Assembly (NCBI GenBank): GCA_009746045.1
Contig: RPFO01000026.1
Coordinates: 131,501 to 195,500, forward strand
DNA: 64,000 nucleotides
Reading direction: 5' to 3'
Source of the DNA: Mesostigma viride
Lineage: Eukaryota > Streptophyta > Mesostigmatophyceae > Mesostigmatales > Mesostigmataceae
Part shown: one piece after another, positions 12,198 through 21,316 of the stretch
How the letters are laid out: each line of letters starts with the position of its first letter
Numbering within the stretch: position 1 is the first letter of the stretch
The notes under the pieces: model-generated
What the model was told of the DNA's origin: nothing
Database searches by the model: none
The model's input: the letters and a program-made list of their open reading frames with translations, nothing else
Made by a program: the position numbers and the translations under genes

Positions 12198-13931
12198 TGG
12201 TGCCACGAGCGGACATGGCTGACGGCGGAGCTCAGAACTATTGCGTCTGCATGAGCCTCAAATGCAGTACAGCTAGTCAGATCACTTGCTACCGACGCGT
12301 CTTTTCTAGGCGCATCTGCTACTACCATCGGTTACAGCTGTTGTAACGCAGTAATATTGTGACCAGCCTGCAGCTATTACGCAAAGCACCACGGTGTCTA
12401 AGCCCCGTTGTGTAGGCGTATGTGCCCTCTGTACATAAGAAGCATGCCGGATAGTTCCTGCTACGGTGCCCATGTCACAGGCCAGCCTTGGAAGGGCCCC
12501 CTAATCGGCTAGATGTCCAGATAACTGGTTATGAGTGTCCATTCATGCTTGTATATCTTGCAATGCTGTTTACATGTGCTACCTTAAGAGCATCACCTTG
12601 TATATAACCTTGTTGGAAAGTATTATAACTGCGTCAGTATTGAGGACCTTGGCTAGTGCGCTTATGCGCTTGGAAGGTCACAACTATCATTATAATGCAT
12701 GATCCGTCCACAAGCTCCAGCCCCAGTTCACGACGCTGCACACCGCGGCACAGGCATCGGAAACGCACGCTGCACTTGTCTCTCGCCTTAACCAGGTGGA
12801 GGGCAAGTGCGGCGTGCTCATGAAGAAGTTTGAAGCCATCACCGCCCACACCGAGGCCCTGGCCTCACAGGTCCCAAAGATAGCGGAGCAGACGGCCACC
12901 ATCGCATCCCAGCCACCCCGGCTGGATGCTGGTGACCTCCCACCCCTCAGACTCCTATCTATGAGGACCTGCTGCGGACAGCGACCGCCTCCACCACCGA
13001 GGCCATCGCTACGAAGCTCCAGGAGCTTGAAGACCTTCGCAAGGCTCAACAACGGGAGGCCACCGACCGCGCCCGCCGCGACTGCCGGGTGCTGCTGCGT
13101 CGCTTCCCCCAGAAGCCAGGTGAGAGGTCTTGAAACCTCCCTAGCCGACGAGCTTAAGGACCAGCTCCTTACCCTCATGGGCCTGGTAGGTGAGGTAGAA
13201 CTGCGTGGGTGCCACCGCCTTCCCCACTCACGGGACAAGGCGGCTCCCCCACCAGTCCTTCTCACCTTCCCCTCCCGTGAGGACAAGCAGCGGTCCCTCT
13301 CTCGTCGCAAGCGGTTGCACGACCTCACCTGGACGCTGGACGACGACCTGACCCCCGCTCAGCAGCAACAGCGACGTGACCTGTGGCCTGAATACCTCCG
13401 CCACAAGCAGGACCCGGCCAGAAGCCCAAGGTGTACTGGAGGGGCGGGGATCTGATGATCAACCACAAGATGACTGGACGCCCCCAGCGGGCTAGACTAG
13501 AATAGCCCTAGCCTGACTTCATTGGTAGTCACTGTTGCCATGGCAGCCATGCTTAGAATGTTTGCATGCCTAGCTGTGCCACCATACCTAGTCACGTGCA
13601 CCGCTCACGCACGGTACACAACCAGCCACAGCCTTAGCTTAGTCTTTGTACAGCCATGCTACGTCATGGCTTCGATCAGATTACTTGCCCACGCTCCTTG
13701 CTATGATATGCTCACATGGGTCGAGATTATTGCACCCACAGTTTGCCGGATCGGTAGCAGGTCCTTTTTTAGCTAGCACGCCCGAATGCAGCTGTGGCAT
13801 GCAGTTTGGCATGAAGGAGACTGGGGGTCTCTGCCCTTTCTCCTGTTGTGCACCCACAGGGATTAAAAGCACTTCGGTGCTCCGTGACTCCCCAACGGGA
13901 GCACAAGTTTAATTAATTAATTAATTAATGC
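12198..13931 (+). mobile_element. LINE ORF1 unit, variant 2, apparently full length
   Basis: It begins just after the LINE-A tail. Near its 5' end is ATGGCTGACGGCGGAGCTCA (12215), the same word found at the 5' end of the two minus-strand ORF1 units (from 41221 and 45177). ORF1 coding sequence spans 12690-13496. The 3' UTR ends with CTCCCCAACGGGAG (13891) and a tail of TTAATTAA units. No ORF2 is present. Confidence 0.75.
12690..13496 (+). pseudogene. LINE ORF1 protein, variant 2, broken
   Basis: The helical N-terminal half includes LVSRLNQVEGKCG and MKKFEAITAHTEALA. The C-terminal RRM-like half includes PPPVLLTFPS, SRRKRLHDLTWTLDDDLTPA and QQQQRRDLWPEYL, with VYWR-type residues at the end. 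Frame changes near 12950 and 13130 break it. About the same protein as at 35254-35916, where the frame is open. Confidence 0.65.
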
Positions 13932-14500
13932 ATGATCATTGTGTGTGTTGATTATAGAGGCTGTGGATTCCTTGTAGTTACGTGCCGAATGCCCAATGAT
14001 GGCAGGCTAGTGCTGCCTGCAGTGCGGTGCTCCGCGACAGCCCCGTCCGAAATGTGTGTGCGTGGTCCCTTTGGATCGTGCACGTATGCCATGTCATGCC
14101 ATGCCATGCCATGCTTACCGTGCATGTCATGGGAAACCTCGCAAGGTCCGAAACGCATGCGTGAAAGGCAGAGGGAACTGAGTACTAGCGCCTTTTTTAT
14201 GCATCTACCTATGGTCATGTTGTGTTAATTCATGGTGCCGGCGGCCGCCGCAGCGACACCCTGTTTTATTAAATTAATCATAATTAAATAATAGGTATGG
14301 GCATATATTCTGATCATGGGCATATATGACTGATTGCGCTGCATGGTTGTCTCCTTGATACATGACTGATACAAGACAGTTGCTGGGAACCCCAAAACAA
14401 TCATAATATGTAACTTGCATGACCTATGCTCATATTTGGAATAATAAAGTTTGTTGTCTCATTGTAATTACATGCAACACCCAATTTATAAATAGCCCTC
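13932..14500. other. No gene seen; short ATGCC repeat
   Basis: A/T-rich sequence without recognisable coding potential. An ATGCC/ATGTC pentamer run lies at about 14088-14112. An element boundary may lie here, but I could not identify it. Confidence 0.4.
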
Positions 14501-14748
14501 AACAGTGAGGCCTTTTTCTGGGTAGATAGACATTGGGGCCAGGCCAGGTCAGGATATGCCGCCCGGCCTGCATGGCTAACCAAGCCGCTGGGGGCCAGCC
14601 AGACCGAGGTCGGTGTCTACCTGACAGGTGCGAGCAAGATGTCCTGTGAATGCCATCCTACGCTGCCTAATCTCGTCCGAAATGCGAGGCATACCCTGGT
14701 ACAAAGATTCTAAAGACCTATACATGTGTGGAAAACCCTACGTTCATG
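14500..14748 (-). mobile_element. LINE-A ORF2 3' fragment (C-terminal domain)
   Basis: Read on the minus strand this gives the conserved ORF2 C-terminal part: ESLYQGMPRISDEIRQRR-like and HLAR, then the GPQRLG region. It resembles 11640-11800 and 58960-59120 but is interrupted and has no normal 3' tail. Confidence 0.7.
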
Positions 14749-15216
14749 CAGGGCCTGGCGGGCTAGGCAGCGATGGCGGAGGTGGTGGAGGTGGTGGAGG
14801 TGGTGGAGGTGGTGTGCGTGGTTCAGCAGCATGGCGGCCCAGGTCTGGGGGGGAGGAGCATCGCTGGCTGGACCAGCGGGGCTGGCGTGGCGGCAATGTC
14901 CTCAGTCCTTCATCGCCTGGGCGGTGCATGAGGCCGGGGCTGCGGTATTTTGCAGGCACTCCGGATGGCGATGGCGTTCTCCTTTCAAAAGGCGTCGATG
15001 TCGAAGATCGAGCTGCCAGGGCATTGATGGCGTCGGTCCGGGTGGCGCGCCGCGGTGGAGGTGGATCGAGGCGAGGAGGGTGGAGGTGGCGGTGGCGGTA
15101 TAGTGGAGAGGAGAGGGAGCTCAGCAGCCAGCGTGCCTCCCGATCATTGCCGCGCGCCACACATGTGATTCGGCTGCGGCAAGCTAGGGGGGTCACGTGC
15201 GCTGCGCAATGGCCCA
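14749..15216 (-). mobile_element. LINE ORF1 fragment, coiled-coil region
   Basis: Minus-strand sequence matching the Ala/Thr/Pro-rich middle of ORF1 variant 1, including a GGTGGA-type run at 14778-14815 (the coding strand reads repeated CCACCTCCA). It abuts an ORF2 fragment in the same orientation. Broken by frame changes. Confidence 0.6.
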
Positions 15217-16350
15217 TATAGCCACCTATGATTTCACCACTCTATATACCATAATACCGACCATACTAGATTTGCACGATTTGAAAGCTCCTTTATTATT
15301 AGATATAGCCTCCTTACTACTCGTCTGTATGCACGTAGGCCTCACGGGCGAAACCACCTATACACACGTGTGTCTCTCATCGACCAATTAATTAAGCCCA
15401 CGGCAACGCGCATCATTGGCTCTCAGGGACAATTGCGGCAGGTGCTATCGTGCAGGAATTATAATTATATCATCACGAAGGCTGACCTTGTTCATTGGAT
15501 CTCCTATCTTGTTGATAACCGTACCTTCCGAATTGAGTGATCAGTGCTTTGTTTTGCGGGCGACGTATATACCAACCGAAGCAACTGGCATCCCTAATCT
15601 AACTAACTGTGCCGGGCTCCTTGCAAACCTATATATCTATACACTTATTATGAGCTTGCATTAGTGGAGAATCTCTGATCGATTGATGGCCTCCATGTGT
15701 CAAATGATGATGTTCTCATATGATGATGATTTATATCTATCTATAGGCGTTTTATCCACACATACTAGTACATGTCGATACATTGATCGATGCTGTCGTT
15801 GCTTTTGACAACCCTGATTTCGCAACCAATTGATATATCACAGCTGGTCTGCCTGGCGGCTGGCATCTACCCGCAAGCGTCCCTCAAGCTCGATCACGTC
15901 GGAGAAAACTAGTTGCAATTACCAATCGATATCTTACCGTTGACCCATAATAAAAAGAAGGGCTGCAGCCTGCGGCTATCTATCGATCATAAGCGCTTGC
16001 AAGGATCCTAAATACCAGTAAATTAGTCCTTTATTCGCTACCCCTATACATTCACAGTCTCCTTTCCCATGCACACAGCGAAATATGGTGTTGTTCTTAG
16101 ACCTTAGTCAGTTGCATCATTTTCCCCGTCTTTGTTCTTTTTATCGTGTCTATTTCGTCAAGCTAGACTCTTGTTGAACTCTTGCATCGTTTGTTGGTCA
16201 AAGACTATGACTGCGAGACATTATGCCGGCTCCGTCAAGTCCGGTGTTTTTTGTGCAACGTCACCCACATCTGTTCGGTGCTGCCCCTTGGCACAATTGA
16301 GCTCAACAAACATTGTCGTGGACCGGCTGGATCGCGTAGTATCTAGTCCG
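15205..16350 (+). mobile_element. Penelope-like element, decayed RT
   Basis: A fossil retroelement. RT landmarks in order: YDFTTLYTIIP (about 15227), GIPNLTNCAGLLANLY (about 15589), RYID (about 15776), and the HHFPRLCS region (about 16110) that follows the palm in this group. DFTTLYT.IP and GIP.GTNCAPLLANL are diagnostic of Penelope-like RTs. No GIY-YIG endonuclease was recognised upstream. It is broken in several places and looks old. The 3' part has relatives at 7040-7292 and in the inverted arm at about 17575-17815. Confidence 0.7.
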
Positions 16351-17815
16351 CGCACCTGAACCCTGTGATGCCAGATCTCCGGCCTTTGCGGCCGTTCCGA
16401 GCTTGGCACTGGATTCGCTGTCCACACCGTCGCGTCACCGCTACAGTAACATGATGTTTTCTGGCATACGTGGGTTTGGGGTTCATGAATGCCGTACATT
16501 TGAAAGTGATGTCCTCCGGATTTTTGCCTTTGCACCGTGTGCAGTTCTTTGACGTTTGGAAACATGGCATAGCTAACGTAATGATGACTGACAAGCTAGA
16601 CCTTTTCAGTGGCTTTCCATTTGCGGGTATATCCTCGTAAATGGCATGGGAGAGCGATGGCATGCAATTGGCAGCAACGGTGCTCACCACTAGACATGCA
16701 CTCCCGGCCACTAATTAGGCTCGAAACACACGCCCTGATCAAGCAAGCTGTTTCCGGCCCTGCCGTCTAGGTCATCTAGTCGCTCTTCACGTAAGCCAGC
16801 CATGATTTCAATGCACAAGGCTACACATTTCCATGCATCTCCGTTCATATTCATCATCCTGAATGACTCGAAAACGCGGCAAAGATAACGGCAGGCTAGC
16901 TCGAGCTACCATGGTCCGGATTCTCCCAATTCCTGGCCTGCGCTGGTTGTCTCCTTGAGCATGACCGACCTAGACGGTGTGGCTGGAAACAGGGCATGCT
17001 TGATCAGGGCGTGCATTTGATCGACCTAACTGGCCGGGAGAGTCTAGTGGTGAGCACTCCATTACTGCGATCGCTCTCCCACCATTTACCAGGAAATACG
17101 GGTGCAAATGGAAAACCACTGAAAAGGTCTAGCTAGTCAGTCGATTGCATTATGTTAGCCATGGGCACCATGACTCCAAACGTCCAAGAACTGCGTGCAC
17201 ACGGTGCAAAGGCGAAAATCCGGAGGACATCACTTTCAAACTGTGCGGTGGGAACCAAATGCCCATGTAATCTGATTTCGCACGCCGCAAAGGTGAAAAC
17301 CATTTGCGTTCAGTGCCGGTCCGCGGAAAACGCGATCTGCAAATGAATCCAGGCAGGAATCGAACTGGGGACCTCTCGCACCAACTTTTGCTGACTATAG
17401 GTAGGACGTCTCCTCGGATCCTAAGGCATCGCCAGCTGACACCTACAGTCCAACCGCAAAAGTTCTCCTTTCCGGGGAGTGATGCAAGCCATTCGGCCCA
17501 TGTATGCCAAAATTATAATGTTCATCATGTTACTGTAGCGACGCGGCGGTGGGGACAACGAATCCAGTGCCAGGCTCGGAACGGCCGCAAAGGAGATCAC
17601 AGGGTTCAGATGCGCGCGGACTAGATACTACGCAATCCAGCCGGTCCACGACGATGTTTGTTGAGCTCAATTGTGCCAAGGGGCAGCACCGAACAGATGT
17701 GGGTGACGTTGCAAAAGCACCGGACTTGGCGGAACATAATGTCTCGGTCATAACTAGTCTTTTACCAACAAACGATGCAAGAGTTCAAAAGTTTGCCTGC
17801 TTGCAAGCTGCTCCA
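16085..17815. repeat. Large imperfect inverted repeat of PLE 3' region
   Basis: The left arm (16085-16960) and right arm (16965-17815) are inverted copies, clearly diverged. Examples: GACCTTTTCAGTGGCTTTCC at 16598 against GGAAAACCACTGAAAAGGTC at 17110; GGACATCACTTTCAAA at 17223 against its complement at 16500. The right arm holds an extra segment with a tRNA-like B box. Pieces of the same region recur at 46417-46500, 54604-55172, 59972-60033 and 62511-62583. Confidence 0.7.
17335..17440 (-). other. tRNA-like B-box segment in repeat
   Basis: The minus strand reads GAGGTCCCCAGTTCGATTCC, close to a pol III B box (GGTTCGANNCC). The related plus-strand copy is at 54943-54975. I could not fold a cloverleaf: the T-stem pairs poorly and no acceptor stem closes. 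It could be a tRNA-derived SINE-like part or chance. Confidence 0.35.
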
Positions 17816-17829
17816 TTCAGGTCCGCGGC

Positions 17830-18716
17830 CGAAGATATGTGATGCCTGTCCTTGATTGTATTCATGAATTTACTCGATCAAACGCCAATCAGTTGCACTT
17901 GTGCGAAAGCGCTGCAGAGTTGCCCTAACCATGGGCTCCCTAAATACTTTCTGCCCTGTTTAGTTGTCTCATGGATTATTTGTGCCCCTTTCTCGATTTG
18001 GAAAGCATTACATGCAGGGAACGCTAGTGAGAACCTGCGGCCTTACTCGCCCATGGCTCTAGATAGTTTGGAGTAGTATGCTTCCAGCCCAAGTTTGTGA
18101 CTAAAACCCAAACGCCCGACAAGCTTTCTGGCCCTGTATCCGCCATCGATCACCACATGCATGAGAAATTAACTTGGCCAATGCCAGTTTGCAGCGGGCG
18201 AAATCCTTCCAAGTGTACAACCCGCTAGTGAACGCTGTCTGTAGGCCTTTGCCGGGCTGTGGGTGGTTATGTAAGGAGTAGTTCAAGTACGTGGTACACC
18301 TTGCCTGCAAAGTGTTACTTTGGCGCCCCGCACGCAGCAGAGCCACTGCCACGCCCAAGCAAGCGGACCCCACAGACGAGATCTCGCCCTCATGAAGCGT
18401 GCCCACCTGTGTATGCTGCACCCCCCATAGTGCATGTTGCACCCCCGGGAAGTGCATGCTGCAACTCCCACAGCGCATGCACCGATGCCATGGCCACGCC
18501 GGTGCTATTCCAGGCCATCGGTGCAATGCCCGGCAATGGAATGCATGGGCTACCCTGGCCACCCTGGCCGGGATGGTCGTGTAGTCTTTACTGACATAGC
18601 GAGGCTCTAGCGGGTACCAGCGCACGGCCCAGTGCACGTGGTACCGCAAGCGCAGGACATGACCCAGGAGCGGAGCGCGCCAAGCTTGCGCGCCAAGCTT
18701 ACGCAACGGCCATGAC
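17830..18716. other. 3' side of small membrane-protein gene, no gene seen
   Basis: No recognised gene. At 18405-18482 short units built on TGCATG(C/T)TGCA occur in a loose tandem array. The long minus-strand open frame across 18101-18802 looks like a composition effect: it is rich in Trp, Arg and Pro with no domain. Confidence 0.4.
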
Positions 18717-19165
18717 CTAGTCCTTCTTGGCCACGGGCTCCTTGCTGGTTGCGCTCGGCGCCGCGCTGGTTGGGGGGGGTTCCTTGTGGATGTCCATCCC
18801 ATCCTTGGGCAGGCTGAACCGCAAACGTTTCAACGGGCAACTCCAAAGAGTCAAAAAGCACAAATTAGGCCCCCTGCCGCCGAGGGAGGAATTTGGCTGA
18901 CATCGCCCCTCCCGTGAAATAAACTTCAAGCGCCAAACGTTTTTTACAACAGGGAACGCATTACGGCAAAGGAAGTTCTTTTAAAGCTGTCAAGCTAAGA
19001 ATCTGCTCACCTTTTCACGGCTACAGAACTTTCTTCCTCTAACCAGTTACGTATATGACGGATATTACGTCGCATCATCGTCGCCGACTGCCGGATATCG
19101 GTACGCATCATCAAAGCAATAGCGCTTAAGCCTGCAACAGTAATTACGAAGTTCGTCCAAGCCAT
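18717..19165 (-). CDS. Small predicted membrane protein, two exons, 92 aa
   Basis: Exon 1 runs from ATG at 19165 to 19011 (donor GTGAGC). Exon 2 runs from 18840 (acceptor CTTTGGAG) to TAG at 18717-18719. The phase-2/phase-1 junction keeps frame. The protein starts MAWTNFVITVAG and has one hydrophobic N-terminal segment (about residues 5-20). A basic amphipathic stretch with RRNIRHIRNWLEEE follows, then a charged Lys/Pro/Ser tail ending VAKKD. The layout suggests an organelle-membrane protein with a short N-terminal anchor. I do not recognise the family. It is divergent from the S2P gene, 2.1 kb away. Confidence 0.65.
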
Positions 19166-21316
19166 TTCCGGGAAAATAAAGATGCGGTGCTAGCAGGATG
19201 CTTCACCGGATGACTGTGGATGGAGGGACGGGAGAGGAATCCAACACGAGCAAACTACGCTAGCTTTCCCAAGCACCGGCCAGCAGTATCTGCGGTCTTC
19301 CTCGAAGTGCACTCCTATGGGCTCCGTGTGAGCTTGCCCCCCAAACCCAAAATTGCAAGCTAAAAGGGGTTGACAGAGCCAGCGAGGCGCCGCTGTCTGG
19401 TGCCGCTGCCTCCTATAGCAAATTAATTACTGGACCACCTAATATTCATGGCGCACTCGCTGTTCCGGGTTCCCACGGGCGAAAATTTTATTTCCTGTGC
19501 ACAGTTCCTGCTCGTTTTTCTTATTACTGCCGAACGCCTCGGCCCTTTTGCCAGCTGGTTGAAATTTTTCGGGTGCATCCTGGGTGCATACATTTTTCCG
19601 GGTAAACGGGTATTTAAAATATTTATTGTCCAACTAGTTAGTTATTAGTTGATCATGAATCGGATATTGAATCCCACGCCATATTTATTATTCAATTATA
19701 GACCAGAGATGTAAAATGTGAAGTTAGTATCAGCCACTCCTAAGTATCCACGCGCGTGGCGTACTGTATATTTATTCCAACGCGCGTGGCGAAATTATTT
19801 GCAGCTCATCCAAGGCTCATCTAGTAGTTCTTGCTCTGTCGCCACACGCTATTGGCAATTGCGAGCCTCGCTGGGTGGACGGCAAGCTGGCTTGAGGCAG
19901 TTTTTTTGTGAAAGTCCGCAAACTACGGCAATTTGGTTTGCTCCTGGTTCACGTTGCGTCCTGCCACTTGGCAGTTGCACACGTGGGGGGACGTCGGTTC
20001 GCGTGCATCGGGGAGCTTCTGCTGCCACATGTTGCCCATTTTTGCTTGGAAATACGCGACTTCTGCACATCGCCCGTTCAGAATTGCGCACCCATCATAA
20101 TTCACAAATTACGCACAAACTAGGCATCAAGTGCCTATCGGTAATGACAACCGTCAAAGATGGCTGACTTTAAACTATTGTCCGTATGGCTTTTGCGATG
20201 AAATATTCGAATACGTATACTTGAACAAACTATTTGCTGGTAATCTTTCTGCTTGCTGGCAGGCAGGGGACTCCGGCCCGCACCGTGCCTTGCCGTTGAG
20301 TAGTCATGTTAGTCGCAGAATTCGGGTTATTGAATTGCAGTCGAAGAAGAATCTCGAATTAGTATTTATCTAGCATGTCGATATTCGCTGTAGGCGTCTT
20401 CTGGGCTCTACTTTATGCCGCGGGGACTTTAGTTAAGGTACGCATTTCAATTTTGCTGGCGCTCCTTCCCTCGGAGATACGAAAGAATTCTCGCGTTTTT
20501 CCTCAGGCCTTATTTGATTTCGCCGCCAATTTTAAAGAGATTTTTTCACTGCTCGCCATGCTTCCACTGGCAAGGCTCGAGGTTATTCCCCGCCTGCGAC
20601 GGTGTCCATCTGGCCCGGGTAAGGGTCCTGGACTCCTAGTGTGACGTGTGACGTAATTACAACAATGTTGCGGACGGTGTTGGCGCGAGCAATTTTGCAG
20701 CAAGGCTACATGCATGGGCTCGGAGTGATGGTCAGGAATAGTGCAATTTTCTAGACCGCCTGTTCCATCGTTGCGCCTTCACACTCGTCTTTACCTTCCC
20801 GCCTTGCTGCTTCCGAAAGTGCCGCGAGCTTGAAATTGCCACGTGTTTCTGTTAAGCTAGGCCTGACGATGGCTTGCACAAACACTTCAGAGTGCTTTCA
20901 ACCCGGCAGGAGCTCCCTTTCTGTGCGCTTTCACATCATGCACAATTTTACCGTTAAGTCGATGCAAGTTGTGAATTCATCCGCGCCAGCTCTCGACATA
21001 TACATTATCGCTCATGTGGTGATATGTACATGTATTTTTATTGCTTTGGTATTGGCTGTGCTGTCATAGCAGCCGCGACGACCTGTTTCGCCGAGCGGCC
21101 ATTGTGGGATTGCTGTTAGGTTGCATGTAAGCACGAGACCCGCAGGATGCATGCATTTGCCAGGACAAGGGTTAAGGAATCCCGTGAGGGGTGGTCGAAT
21201 AGGTAGCGCTGCTGCGCATGCCACACTTCCTTACTTGTAATGGTTTTCTTTACTCTGGCATGCCTGGTAAGGGTGTTGTGGCACGCCTGGTTAGGGTGTT
21301 GTTTAGGCTTGACTAG
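19166..21316. other. Intergenic region between divergent genes
   Basis: It holds the promoters of the small membrane-protein gene (-) and the S2P gene (+). It is A/T-richer than its surroundings with only short open frames and no recognised domain. Nothing matches the window's repeat families. Confidence 0.45.

Noticed and set aside
14744-15217. 157-codon minus-strand Pro/Arg-rich protein
   Set aside because: It is decayed LINE ORF1 sequence, not a host gene.
18101-18802. 233-codon minus-strand open frame
   Set aside because: It overlaps the last exon of the small membrane-protein gene in another frame and has no domain.
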